NCBI RefSeq assembly: GCF_003219795.1 | Contig: NZ_QJVC01000019.1 | Coordinates: forward strand, 1 to 64,000 | Reading direction: 5' to 3' | DNA length: 64,000 bases | Source: Arthrobacter psychrolactophilus | Lineage (GTDB): Bacteria; Actinomycetota; Actinomycetes; Actinomycetales; Micrococcaceae | Notes under the pieces: generated by a model | Database searches by the model: none | What the model was told of the DNA's origin: nothing | What the model saw: only the letters and a program-made list of their open reading frames with translations | Part shown: in pieces, positions 25,919 through 34,895 of the stretch | Layout of the letters: each line of letters opens with the position of its first letter | Numbering within the stretch: position 1 is the stretch's first letter | Translations under genes and position numbers: made by a program

Positions 25919-26626
25919 TTAGTATCCGGTAGTTCCTGTGCCGCCCGTGACGATCGCGACGCCGCCGCTGGTTCCGATGCGTGTGGCACCGGCGGCGATC
26001 ATTTCCAGCGCCTGTTCGCGAGAACGTACGCCGCCGGAGGCCTTGACTCCAATGTCCGGGCCCACGGTCTGACGCATGAGTGCGACGTCAGATGTCGTGG
26101 CGCCGCCGCCGTTGAAGCCCGTGGAGGTCTTGACGAAGTCGGCGCCAGCCTCAACGGCTGCCTCACAGGCGAGGACCTTCTCGGCATCGCTGAGCAGCGA
26201 GGTCTCGATGATGACCTTCAAGATGGAGTCCTCACCGTGCACCACCTCGGCAACAGCGGAAATGTCTGAGATCAGGGCTTCCTTGTCCAGGGCGCGGGCC
26301 GAGGCGATGTTGATGACCATATCGATCTCGTCGGCGCCGTCCATCGTGGCACCGCGGGCTTCAAAGACCTTCACATCGGTGTTGTGGGTTCCCAAGGGGA
26401 AACCAATCACGGTGCAGGTCAAAACGCCCGAGCCCAGGAGCGCCTTCTTGGCCGTCTCAACCCAGATGGGGTTAACACAGACGGACTTGAAGTGATGCTC
26501 GGCTGCTTCTTTGCACAGGGTCAGAATTTCTGCACGGCTGGCCGCGGGGGCCAACAGGGTGTGGTCGATGTAGCGGGCCAAATCCTCAGTGCCGGTGGGC
26601 TCTGACAGGGGGCTGGTGGTGGTCAT
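25919..26626 (-). CDS. deoC: Deoxyribose-phosphate aldolase
   Basis: 235 residues. TIM-barrel enzyme that splits 2-deoxyribose 5-phosphate into glyceraldehyde 3-phosphate and acetaldehyde in deoxynucleoside breakdown. Family motifs are YIDHTLLAPAA, VCVNPIWV, CTVIGFPLG, DEIDMVINI, KVIIETSLL, and the Schiff-base lysine in FVKTSTGFN (about K166) with the second lysine in GVKASGGVR (about K195). The start at 26626 (MTTTS) is preceded by GGAAGG; a TTG at 26641 is possible. The nearest neighbour on the same strand is hemD, 34 bases upstream of the alternative start region. Confidence 0.95.
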   Translation of the reverse strand: MTTTSPLSEPTGTEDLARYIDHTLLAPAASRAEILTLCKEAAEHHFKSVCVNPIWVETAKKALLGSGVLTCTVIGFPLGTHNTDVKVFEARGATMDGADEIDMVINIASARALDKEALISDISAVAEVVHGEDSILKVIIETSLLSDAEKVLACEAAVEAGADFVKTSTGFNGGGATTSDVALMRQTVGPDIGVKASGGVRSREQALEMIAAGATRIGTSGGVAIVTGGTGTTGY

Positions 26627-26660
26627 GAGAATACCTTCCAAACGGACAACTTGTTACCCA

Positions 26661-27869
26661 CTATGGTGCCATAGTCGTGGCGGGCCGGAGCCGGTAGCCG
26701 CGCTTGAGAACAGTTTCCACGAGCGTGGCATCCGGCAGGGCGGCGCGGAGCCGGCTGATCGTCATGTGCAGGGCATGATCGGCGTCGCCCACACCCATCG
26801 CCGCTAGTAGCTCCGCGGGGGAGAGAAGCGCGCCGTCGGCCTCCATGAGCGCACGCAAAAGCGTCAGCGGGGCAGGGGCCAGCGTCACCGGAATCCCGTC
26901 GACGCACAACGACTGCCCGCGCATTTCCAGGACCGATCCGCCGCTGTGCACCCGTAGCGCACCGGTGTTTTCCAGGTACTCGCACACAAGCCGGATCAGG
27001 GCGCCCATGCGGAATCGCTCGGGAATCAGGGGAGTGATCCCGGCATGGACCAGGGGAGCTGCCGTGACAGGCCCGACGGCGGCACTCACCACGGCGCCCA
27101 GGCCCTCGCCGCTGGGGCTGCGTTCGTCCCGGCGCAGGGCGTGCCGGAACTCGGCGCCGCGGCCCAGCGCATCGGCTGTGCTCAGGACGGCGTCCACGGC
27201 GGGGGCACTGGTGAAGGTCAGGACATCGAGCTCGTGGTGGATGACGGCCTCGATGAGCTGGGGCAGTTTGTCGCCATCCTCGGCGTTGACCCAGCGGTAC
27301 GGGGTCACGGTCAAGACGGTGGCGCCAGCCTCACGCAGGCGGGCCAGGGCCGCAACGTCGGTATAGCCGTGGACCTGGACGGCTACGGTCTTCCCGTTCA
27401 CTCCGGCACTGATGACCAAATCCGTGAGGGTTGCGGTGGTTTCATCGGAGCTGATGCCATCGTCGTCCAGGCCGGTGGCCCGGACGGCGCCGCGGGCCTT
27501 GGGGCCACGGACGTAGATAGAGGACTTGCCCAGCGTAGCGAGGAGGTCCTCGCCCTGACCGGCGGCATCGGCAGCCTCGATCCAGCGGCGCATGCCGTAC
27601 GCCGTCGTGACCATGACGATGTCCGGGGCAGCGGCGATGACGGCGGCGGTTTCGTTCTGGAGCGCCTCATCGTCTTCCACGGGAGCGATCTTGAGGGCGG
27701 GCGCATGCATGACCGTGGCCCCCTTACGCTCGAGCGCGTCAATGAGATCTCCCGCGCGACGATGAGCCGTGACACCAATTCTGAAGCCCCGAAGTGGCTG
27801 GGCAAGGTGCCCGATAGCTGCTGGCGGGGGAGTGGGTTGTTGCGGTGTCTCGCTCATGAAATCCTTCAC
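26661..27869 (-). CDS. hemD: Uroporphyrinogen-III synthase fused to a winged-helix domain
   Basis: 402 residues. Residues about 25-285 resemble HemD (LRGFRIGVTAHRRAGDLIDALERKGA; YVRGPKARGAVRATG; VQVHGYTD; LTFTSAPAVDAVL), which makes uroporphyrinogen III for siroheme and heme. Residues about 310-395 form an OmpR-type winged helix (VTLAPAPLTLLRALMEADGA; MTISRLRAALPD; VETVLKRGYRL). This fusion is known in actinobacteria near nitrite-reduction genes, but the role of the DNA-binding part is uncertain. Its start overlaps the stop of the methyltransferase gene (ATGA). Confidence 0.88.
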   Translation of the reverse strand: MKDFMSETPQQPTPPPAAIGHLAQPLRGFRIGVTAHRRAGDLIDALERKGATVMHAPALKIAPVEDDEALQNETAAVIAAAPDIVMVTTAYGMRRWIEAADAAGQGEDLLATLGKSSIYVRGPKARGAVRATGLDDDGISSDETTATLTDLVISAGVNGKTVAVQVHGYTDVAALARLREAGATVLTVTPYRWVNAEDGDKLPQLIEAVIHHELDVLTFTSAPAVDAVLSTADALGRGAEFRHALRRDERSPSGEGLGAVVSAAVGPVTAAPLVHAGITPLIPERFRMGALIRLVCEYLENTGALRVHSGGSVLEMRGQSLCVDGIPVTLAPAPLTLLRALMEADGALLSPAELLAAMGVGDADHALHMTISRLRAALPDATLVETVLKRGYRLRPATTMAP

Positions 27870-28642
27870 ACTGATTGCAAAGTGGCATCCTCGAGGAAGT
27901 TCGGGATGGCCAGGCCATGCTCGCCGGCCAGATTAACAACATCCCCGATGACAATGACAGCGGGATTGCGGCAAGAGGACGACGCGTCCACTATGGTACC
28001 CAGCGTGGCGATCGTGGTGCGCTGCGCATGGCTAAAACCGTTCTCGACGATCGCCACGGGCGTAACATTTGGCAATCCGGCCTGACGTAGACCTGCGATG
28101 AGTGTGGGCAGGGTGCCGATGCCCATGAGCACCACGATGGTGCCGCCCAGGCCTGCTAAATGCTGGTGCTCCTCGGTGGTCAGCGGCGCATGCCCGGAGA
28201 CTACGGTGAACAGGTGGCTGACGTTGCGGTGCGTGACGGGAATACCCGCGGCTCCCGGGACGGAGATGGAGCTGGAAATCCCGGGCACCACCGTGACGCC
28301 GATTCCGGCGGCCACGGCCCCGGCCATTTCCTCCCCGCCGCGGCCAAAGACAAAGGGGTCACCGCCCTTGAGTCGGACCACATGCAGTCCGGCTTGGGCT
28401 CCGTCGATCATGCGGGCCGTGATTTCCTCCTGCGGCACCTTGTGATGCCCGGGCGTCTTGCCCACATCCACAAAGGTGGCCCGTGGAGCCAGTGCGGTGA
28501 GATCGTCCGTGGGACCCAGACGGTCAAAGTACACCACATCGGCGGCGGCGAGGGCGCGGGCCGCCCGTAGCGTCAGCAGATCGGCGGGGCCGGGGCCGCC
28601 GCCCACCAAGGTGATGTGTCCGGTGCGTCGTTTACGGGGCAT
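27866..28642 (-). CDS. cobA: Uroporphyrinogen-III C-methyltransferase
   Basis: 258 residues. SAM-dependent enzyme converting uroporphyrinogen III to precorrin-2, the first step of siroheme synthesis. Motifs: GHITLVGGGPGPADLLTLRA, VVYFDRLG, VRLKGGDPFVFGRGGEE, GISSSISVPGAAGIPVTHR, VVLMGIGT. Only the methyltransferase is present; the dehydrogenase/chelatase half found in CysG is absent, so another protein must finish siroheme. The ATG at 28642 uses an AAAGGTG site that overlaps the nirB stop region; a GTG at 28651 is possible. Lies between nirB and hemD. Confidence 0.93.
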   Translation of the reverse strand: MPRKRRTGHITLVGGGPGPADLLTLRAARALAAADVVYFDRLGPTDDLTALAPRATFVDVGKTPGHHKVPQEEITARMIDGAQAGLHVVRLKGGDPFVFGRGGEEMAGAVAAGIGVTVVPGISSSISVPGAAGIPVTHRNVSHLFTVVSGHAPLTTEEHQHLAGLGGTIVVLMGIGTLPTLIAGLRQAGLPNVTPVAIVENGFSHAQRTTIATLGTIVDASSSCRNPAVIVIGDVVNLAGEHGLAIPNFLEDATLQSV

Positions 28643-28653
28643 GAGCTTCACCT

Positions 28654-31347
28654 TTAGTTCTTGTACGCGTCAGCGTGAGCGTCGGCGGTGCGGACGGGAA
28701 TGTGGGTGGCGATCAGGACCGGGCCGGCTTTCTCGGCCTCGGTGGCGGGGCGGATCTGGCCGCGTTCGGGGACAAACACGATGGAATCGTCGCTTTCCTG
28801 GGGTGCGTTGACGAAGGAGCGGAAGCGGCGCAGACGCTCGGGATCGGCCAGGGTCGCGGCCCACTCATCCTCGTAGTTGCCCACGTGGGAGTTCATAGCG
28901 GCCTCCAGATCGGCGGCAATACCGAGGGAGTCGTTGACGACCACATCGATGACGTGAGCCAATCCGCCGTCGAGCTCTTCCTGCCAGCGAGCCGTGCGCT
29001 GGAGCCTGTCGGCGGTGCGGATGTAGTACATGAGGTAACGGTCAATGTAGGCGATGAGGGTGTCGTCGTCGAGGTCCTTGGCGAGCAGCTGGGCGTGGGC
29101 CGGGGTGGCGCCGCCATTGCCGCCGACGTAGACGTTCCAGCCGTCGGCCGTGGCGATGACGCCCACGTCCTTGCCTCGGGCCTCGGCGCACTCGCGGGCA
29201 CAGCCGGAGACGCCGAGCTTGAACTTGTGGGGGCTGCGCAGGCCGCGGTAGCGCAACTCGAGCTTGATGGCCATGGCGACCGAATCCTGCACGCCGTAGC
29301 GGCACCAGGAGGAGCCAACGCAGGACTTCACGGTACGCAGCGACTTGCCGTAGGCCTGGCCGGATTCCATGCCGGCGTCCACGAGGATCTTCCAGATTTC
29401 CGGCAGCTGCTCGAGGCGGGCGCCGAAGAGGTCGATCCGCTGCCCGCCGGTGATCTTGGTGTACAGGCCGTAGTCCTGGGCGACCTTGGCGATGACGGCC
29501 AACTTGTCGGGGGTGATCTCGCCGCCTGGAATGCGGGGGACCACCGAGTAGGTGCCGTCCTTTTGCATGTTGGCCAGGGCGCGGTCGTTCGTGTCCTGCA
29601 AGGTGCCGCGACCTTCATCGAGGACGTAGGCGCTGTTTTGGCTGGCCAGAATGTTGGCCACGGTGGGCTTGCAAATATCGCAGCCGCGGCCGGCCTTGGC
29701 CGTCTCGTCCACGCCGAAGCGGGCCAGAATGTCTGGGAAGCTGCTCAGCTCGAGGGAGCGCACGGCCTCGAAGAGTTCCCGGCGGGACATGGCGAAGTGT
29801 TCACACAGGGCCTTGGAGACCTCGATGCCGGACTTGGCCAGCTCGCCCTCCATGAGCTTCTTCAGCAGCGGCACGCAGGATCCGCACTGGGTTCCGGCCT
29901 TGGTGCAGGACTTCAGCTCGGACAATTCCTGGACCGGGGCGGCGCCGTCACAGCTGCCGCAGCCATTGACGGCGTCACGGATGCTGCCCACCGAGACGTT
30001 GTTGCAGGAGCACAGAATGGCGTCGTCGGGAAGTTCGACGGCGGGAGCCTCACCTCCGCCGGCTGCCGACAGAAACGCGCCGGGTTCGGCCGGCAGCTCG
30101 CGGCCCAGGAGCGGACGTAGGCTCGTGTAGGGGGAGGCGTCGCCCACGAAAATGCCACCCAGGAGGGTTTTGGCGTCGGGGCTTGTGACGATTTTTTGGT
30201 AGACGCCGCGGGCGGGATCGGCGTACACCACTTCGAGGCTGTTTTCCGTGCGGGCAAAGGCGTCGCCGAAGCTGGCCACGTCCACGCCGGAGAGCTTGAG
30301 CTTGGTGGCGGTGTCGAAGCCGGGGAAGGTTGCGCTGCCGCCGTGGAGGCGATCGGCCACGATCTCGGCCATGGTGTTGGCCGGGGCGACCAGGCCAAGG
30401 CACATACCGTCAAAGTTGGCGACCTCACCAATGGCCCACACATGGGGGACTGTTGTGGCACAACCCTCGGTGATGACAAGTCCGCCGCGGGGGCCCAGCT
30501 CAAAACCATGGAGGGCCGCGCCGTCGCTATTGCGGGCCAGTTCATCACGGGGACGAACACCCACGGAGACCACGACGAGGTCTGCCGGAACCACGGTGTC
30601 GTCGGCCATGAGCACCCCGGTGACCTGGCCGGCGTCGTCCGTCTGAATAGCAGAGGGATACTGGCCAATCGCGGCAGCCATACCCTTGGCGGCCACGAGG
30701 CGACCCAGGGCCTGGCCGGCGCCCTCATCGAGCTGGGCATTCATGAGCCAGCGGCCACCGTTGATGACGATGGACTCGGCGCCGAGCTTGATGAGTCCCG
30801 CGGCAGCCTCCAGACCCAGCAACCCGCCACCGATCACGGCGGTTTGCACCGTGCGGCCGAGCTTTTCGGTGAGCGACGCGACCTGCTGGTTCAGGGTCCA
30901 GACGTCCTCGAGGGTGCGGTAGACGTGCGTGTGCTCAGCTCCCGGAATGCTCAGGCGGGTGGCGTCGGAACCTGTTGCGAGCACGAGCTCGTCGTAAGGG
31001 TAGTGCGTGAGCTCGCCGTCGCTCATGGTGTGCACCGTGCCCTGGGCGGGGTCGATGCCGGCCACCTCAGCACCGCGTACGAGCGTCACGGAGGGGTGAT
31101 CCCAGAGGGAGAGCTCGCCCAGCGTCAGATCGACGGCAACATCTGTGAGGGCCTGGCTCAGGGCCACCCGGTCATATGGGTGGTGGATTTCCTCGGTCAA
31201 CACCGTGATGTGCCAGTCGCTCAAGCCGCGGGCGGCCATGGCCTCGACAAAACGATGCGCGGCGGGACCGCCACCCACCACGACGATCCGGCGGAACCTT
31301 GTGGCGGTGTTGGGTGTGGCTGCGTCGTGCTCGTGTGGCTGCGTCAT
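28654..31347 (-). CDS. nirB: Assimilatory NAD(P)H nitrite reductase, large subunit
   Basis: 897 residues. An N-terminal FAD/NAD(P) oxidoreductase (VVVGGGPAAHRFVEAM; AVIGGGLLGLEAAAGL), a BFD-like [2Fe-2S] part with CSCNNVSVG and CTKAGTQCGSC, a further CDIC pair, then a siroheme/[4Fe-4S] domain with CVGSSWCRYG and GVSGCARECAEARGKDVG. It reduces nitrite to ammonium in the cytoplasm. The small subunit gene nirD is not downstream but divergent, across a 315-base regulatory region. cobA and hemD, which supply siroheme precursors, follow directly. Confidence 0.95.
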   Translation of the reverse strand: MTQPHEHDAATPNTATRFRRIVVVGGGPAAHRFVEAMAARGLSDWHITVLTEEIHHPYDRVALSQALTDVAVDLTLGELSLWDHPSVTLVRGAEVAGIDPAQGTVHTMSDGELTHYPYDELVLATGSDATRLSIPGAEHTHVYRTLEDVWTLNQQVASLTEKLGRTVQTAVIGGGLLGLEAAAGLIKLGAESIVINGGRWLMNAQLDEGAGQALGRLVAAKGMAAAIGQYPSAIQTDDAGQVTGVLMADDTVVPADLVVVSVGVRPRDELARNSDGAALHGFELGPRGGLVITEGCATTVPHVWAIGEVANFDGMCLGLVAPANTMAEIVADRLHGGSATFPGFDTATKLKLSGVDVASFGDAFARTENSLEVVYADPARGVYQKIVTSPDAKTLLGGIFVGDASPYTSLRPLLGRELPAEPGAFLSAAGGGEAPAVELPDDAILCSCNNVSVGSIRDAVNGCGSCDGAAPVQELSELKSCTKAGTQCGSCVPLLKKLMEGELAKSGIEVSKALCEHFAMSRRELFEAVRSLELSSFPDILARFGVDETAKAGRGCDICKPTVANILASQNSAYVLDEGRGTLQDTNDRALANMQKDGTYSVVPRIPGGEITPDKLAVIAKVAQDYGLYTKITGGQRIDLFGARLEQLPEIWKILVDAGMESGQAYGKSLRTVKSCVGSSWCRYGVQDSVAMAIKLELRYRGLRSPHKFKLGVSGCARECAEARGKDVGVIATADGWNVYVGGNGGATPAHAQLLAKDLDDDTLIAYIDRYLMYYIRTADRLQRTARWQEELDGGLAHVIDVVVNDSLGIAADLEAAMNSHVGNYEDEWAATLADPERLRRFRSFVNAPQESDDSIVFVPERGQIRPATEAEKAGPVLIATHIPVRTADAHADAYKN

Positions 31348-31485
31348 GTCTGTGGCCTTTCACTGTGGGCCCGGAAGATGCGGCCTCGTGGTGCGGGCTA
31401 GGATGGCCCTGCCGAGGCTCAATGACTCGGCCTCAACGTGTAATGCCATGCTATGAAATCGCCATTACTGAGCCATTTCGCAAAT

Positions 31486-31558
31486 GTAACGAGCATTTAA
31501 CAACCTCCTCACAGGGCAGCTACCGGTGATGGTGAGAGAGGGTTAACTTAGCTGTCAC
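31486..31558. promoter_or_regulatory. Two candidate GlnR-type sites between nirB and nirD
   Basis: GTAAC-N6-TTAAC at 31486-31501 and TTAAC-N6-GTCAC at 31543-31558. Both fit the AC-N9-AC spacing described for actinobacterial GlnR sites. They lie in the 31348-31662 gap between divergent nirB and nirD; no other gene is seen there. A third site of this form lies upstream of narK (43586-43601). Confidence 0.5.
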
Positions 31559-31662
31559 GCGGGAAGACGACGGGGGAAATATAGCCTCCCTACTGTGGAA
31601 CTTGTTGAACGGTCCATACCGTTCTCCACCTTCTTATCCCACCGCAAACGTAAGGAACGCTC

Positions 31663-32049
31663 ATGGAACTGCTCATGGAAAAGCCCCTCACCGCTCACCA
31701 GCCACAGACCGCACACCATGACGTGGCATCACGCTGGTTCCGCGTATGTGCGCTCGCAGACTTGGAAGACTCCTGGGGAGAGGCGGCGCTCGTCAACGGT
31801 CAGCAGATTGCGCTGTTTCGGGTGGGCGAGCACGATGTCTTTGCCGTTTCGCACGCCGATCCGGCCACCCGTTCGCACGTCATGGCCCGCGGCATGGTGG
31901 GCTCACGCGGCAACACCCACACGATCGCCTCGCCGCTGCACAAAGAGGTCTACTCGCTGGCGACGGGGGAGTGCTTTGGCCGTCCCGAGCTGCAGCTAGG
32001 TACCTACCCGGTGCGCGTTATCGAGGGCATGATCGAGATTCAGATGTAG
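31663..32049 (+). CDS. nirD: Nitrite reductase small subunit
   Basis: 128 residues with the Rieske-like NirD fold: WFRVCALADLEDSWGEAALV, QIALFRVGEHDVFAVSHADP, ASPLHKEVYSLATGEC and LGTYPVRVIEGMIEI. As in other NirD proteins the Cys-His iron ligands of true Rieske proteins are missing. It partners NirB. It is usually encoded just after nirB, but here it is read in the opposite direction from a shared control region. The start at 31663 could move to the ATG at 31675. Confidence 0.9.
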   Translation: MELLMEKPLTAHQPQTAHHDVASRWFRVCALADLEDSWGEAALVNGQQIALFRVGEHDVFAVSHADPATRSHVMARGMVGSRGNTHTIASPLHKEVYSLATGECFGRPELQLGTYPVRVIEGMIEIQM

Positions 32050-32069
32050 CGTCTTGACGCATTTACCAC

Positions 32070-32112
32070 AAAGATCAGGCGATTTTCCGGTCCGGGACAT
32101 CGCCTGATCTTT
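32070..32112. terminator. Hairpin between convergent nirD and phosphosugar mutase genes
   Basis: 13-bp perfect arms (AAAGATCAGGCGA and complement) with a 17-base loop, extended by four more outer pairs. It lies 20 bases after nirD and 15 bases from the mutase stop. Confidence 0.75.
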
Positions 32113-32127
32113 ATGGTGGAGCAGACT

Positions 32128-33984
32128 CTAGAGGCTTTCCAGCCCCAACGCCGTCTTTACATCAAGCACGACGGCGGACAGCGCACGTTGCGCCTCAACT
32201 CGCGCCGCGCTGAGCTGCTCGGGATCGCTCACGGGGATGATGACCTCGAGATAGCACTTGAGCTTGGGCTCCGTGCCGCTGGGGCGAATGATGACGCGGG
32301 TGCCCTTGTCCGTCAGATACCACATGCCATCTGTGGCTGGCAGTTCCGGGGTGGCTACCGAAAGATCCCGCAGCTCGGTCACGGGCGAGCCATCAAAACG
32401 AGCGGGCGGCTGGGTGCGCAGCCGGTCCATCATGGCTGAGATGTCGGCAAGTTCTTCCACCCGGATGCTGATTTGATTGCTGGCATGCAGGCCATGCTCC
32501 AACGCCAGATCGTCGAGGACGTCGAAGAAGGTGCGCCGGGCGGCTTTGAGTTCGGCGGCCATTTCCGCCAGCAATAGCCCTGCCGAGATGCCGTCCTTAT
32601 CGCGGACCAGCTCGGGTGCCACGCAATATCCCAGAGCTTCTTCGTAGCCAAAGGTCAACGCGGGAACACGGGAGATCCACTTGAACCCGGTCAGGGTCTG
32701 AACGTGCTCGTAACCGGCCGTGGCGGCAATCTTCGACAACAAGCGCGAGGACACGATGGAGTTGGCAAACACCGGGTCGCCAACCACCGCGGTGCTATCG
32801 GCGCGCCCGCCGCGAGCCACAAGATGCGTCCCCAACAGGGCGCCCACCTGGTCGCCGTGCAGCTGGTGCCATTCACCCGTGGTGGGGTCGAGGGCACCCA
32901 CGGCGGCCCGGTCGGCGTCAGGGTCGTTGGCCAAGACAATATCGGCGTCGACCTTTTTGGCCAGTGCGAAGGCCAGATCCATGGCGCCGGGCTCTTCCGG
33001 ATTCGGGAAGACCACGGTGGGGAAGTCTGGATCCGGTGCCGACTGTTCCGGGACCGGGTGGATGTCGTGGAAACCCGCAGCGTTCAGGACGGCGAGGGCG
33101 GTTTCATGTCCCACACCGTGCAGGGAGGTGTGCACAATGCGCAGCTCCCGGCTCGGGAACGCGTCAGCGTCGGCCAGGGCGGCAACGGACGACTTGTAGG
33201 CGGCAACGACGTCGGCGCCCAAGACGGTCCAGTCATCCGTGGCCATGGAGATGTTGGCGGTATCGCCCATTTCGGGTGTTGCGGCGATCGTGGCAATCTG
33301 GCCGGCGATCAAGGAATCGTGCGGGGCGACAATTTGCACGCCGCGAGCCTCGGGAGCCACGGCGCGGCCGCCGAGGTACACCTTGTATCCGTTGTCCTGG
33401 CGCGGGTTGTGGCTGGCCGTCACCATGATGCCGGCCTCGCAGCTCAGCGCCCGAACCGCGTAGGCAAGCACGGGCGTGGGCAAGGCTGCCGGGAGCAGGA
33501 AGGTTTCAATGCCTGCGGCAGTAAAAATAGCGGCCGTCTCACGGGCGAAGTCCGCGGAGTTGTATCGGGCGTCATATCCCACAACTGCCCTGGGCTGGTA
33601 GGCGAGACGAGGGGAGGAGGAGGGTTCGGCGTCGTCCGTCTCTTGCAGGGGAGCAGCCGCTAAAGCCAAGAGATGCGCGGCCACCCCGGCGGCGGCGCGA
33701 CGCACCACAATCTTGTTCATCCGGTTCGGGCCCGGACCCATGGCGGCGCGCAGACCAGCCGTGCCGAACTGCAGCTCACCGGCGAAACTGTCGGCCAGCT
33801 CGGCGTGATCCTCGAGGGCACCGGCGATCAGGGCACGCAGCGTGGCGGCGGTGGCCGGGTCAGGATCGTGGCGGGCCCACTGGTCGGCGGCTTCCTGCAA
33901 GGCGGCAACCTCGAGTGCGGCGGTGGACTCGGATTGGCTCTGGTTTACATGTCTCACCAGATAAATGTAACCGCACCGCCGCAC
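32128..33984 (-). CDS. Phosphoglucomutase/phosphomannomutase family protein
   Basis: 618 residues, the long form common in actinobacteria and Firmicutes. Domain markers in order: LQFGTAGLRAAMGPGPNRMN, the phosphoserine loop GIMVTASHNPRQDNGYK, the magnesium loop LANDPDADRAAVG, sugar-binding GYEEALGY, and the phosphate-binding RPSGTEPKLK near the C-terminus. It interconverts hexose or pentose 1- and 6- (or 5-) phosphates; beside a purine nucleoside phosphorylase it may act on ribose 1-phosphate as a phosphopentomutase-like enzyme. GTG start at 33984 with AGGA upstream, six bases after the phosphorylase stop. Confidence 0.88.
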   Translation of the reverse strand: MRRCGYIYLVRHVNQSQSESTAALEVAALQEAADQWARHDPDPATAATLRALIAGALEDHAELADSFAGELQFGTAGLRAAMGPGPNRMNKIVVRRAAAGVAAHLLALAAAPLQETDDAEPSSSPRLAYQPRAVVGYDARYNSADFARETAAIFTAAGIETFLLPAALPTPVLAYAVRALSCEAGIMVTASHNPRQDNGYKVYLGGRAVAPEARGVQIVAPHDSLIAGQIATIAATPEMGDTANISMATDDWTVLGADVVAAYKSSVAALADADAFPSRELRIVHTSLHGVGHETALAVLNAAGFHDIHPVPEQSAPDPDFPTVVFPNPEEPGAMDLAFALAKKVDADIVLANDPDADRAAVGALDPTTGEWHQLHGDQVGALLGTHLVARGGRADSTAVVGDPVFANSIVSSRLLSKIAATAGYEHVQTLTGFKWISRVPALTFGYEEALGYCVAPELVRDKDGISAGLLLAEMAAELKAARRTFFDVLDDLALEHGLHASNQISIRVEELADISAMMDRLRTQPPARFDGSPVTELRDLSVATPELPATDGMWYLTDKGTRVIIRPSGTEPKLKCYLEVIIPVSDPEQLSAARVEAQRALSAVVLDVKTALGLESL

Positions 33985-33990
33985 GAAGTC

Positions 33991-34812
33991 CTACAATTTC
34001 GCGATGATGCCCGCCAGAAGCGCCGAAATACGCGGACCAGCTGCTGCGCCGGCCTCGAGAACTTCCTCATGGCTGAGAGCTGTGGGGCTGATCCCGGCGG
34101 CCAGATTAGTGACCAGGGAGATCCCGAACACCTCCATGCCGGCGGCGCGGGCCGCGATGGCCTCCAACGCCGTGGACATGCCCACCAGATCGGCGCCGAT
34201 GCGCTTGGCGTACTGCACCTCGGCGGGAGTTTCGTAATGCGGGCCGGTGAACTGCGCGTAGACGCCCTCATCCAGGCTCGCATCAACCTCGCGGGCCACG
34301 GCGCGCAAGCGGGAGGAGTACAGGTCCGTCAGGTCAACGAACGTTGCGCCCTCGAGCGGGGAGGTGGCCGTCAGGTTGATATGGTCGCTAATCAGCACCG
34401 GGGTGCCCGGGGTCCAGGCCTCGTTGAGTCCGCCACAGCCGTTGGTCAGCACCATGATCTTGGCACCTGCGGCGGCAGCCGTGCGGACGCCGTGGACGAC
34501 GGCGCGAACACCCTTGCCCTCGTAGAAGTGGGTGCGGGCGCCGAGCACCAGCACGTTTTTGCCAGCAGGGGTGCGGATGGAGGTGAGCGTCGCGACGTGT
34601 CCCACGACGGCCGGGGCCGAGAAGCCAGGCACGGAGGCGGCGTCAACCACGGCCGTCACCTCGCCGATGAGGCTTGCGGCTTCGCCCCATCCGGAGCCCA
34701 GAACGACGGCGATGTCGTGGGTGGGGACGCCGGTATGTTCGGCAATATAGGCGGCGGCCTCGCGGGCCAGCTCGTGGGGATCTGTCGGGGTTGCACTCTG
34801 TTGAATAGTCAC
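33991..34812 (-). CDS. Purine nucleoside phosphorylase
   Basis: About 273 residues from a GTG at 34812. It matches the trimeric PNP class: [90 protein letters not shown], and [12 protein letters not shown]. It splits purine (deoxy)ribonucleosides with phosphate into base and sugar 1-phosphate. The next gene, six bases away, encodes a phosphosugar mutase that could take the ribose 1-phosphate. An upstream start at 34842 would add a cysteine-containing stretch and seems less likely. Confidence 0.92.
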   Translation of the reverse strand: MTIQQSATPTDPHELAREAAAYIAEHTGVPTHDIAVVLGSGWGEAASLIGEVTAVVDAASVPGFSAPAVVGHVATLTSIRTPAGKNVLVLGARTHFYEGKGVRAVVHGVRTAAAAGAKIMVLTNGCGGLNEAWTPGTPVLISDHINLTATSPLEGATFVDLTDLYSSRLRAVAREVDASLDEGVYAQFTGPHYETPAEVQYAKRIGADLVGMSTALEAIAARAAGMEVFGISLVTNLAAGISPTALSHEEVLEAGAAAGPRISALLAGIIAKL

Positions 34813-34895
34813 GAAACCAACATACCGGCACGAGGCGCACATGCACAGAAAGCTGAGAAGTTGGTGCAGAGCGCTGCCTAGGGAAGAATAAGTCT

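Noticed and set aside
28675-30120. Long plus-strand frame inside nirB
   Set aside because: Composition shadow of nirB; no coherent domain, only Gly/Ala/Val-rich translation.
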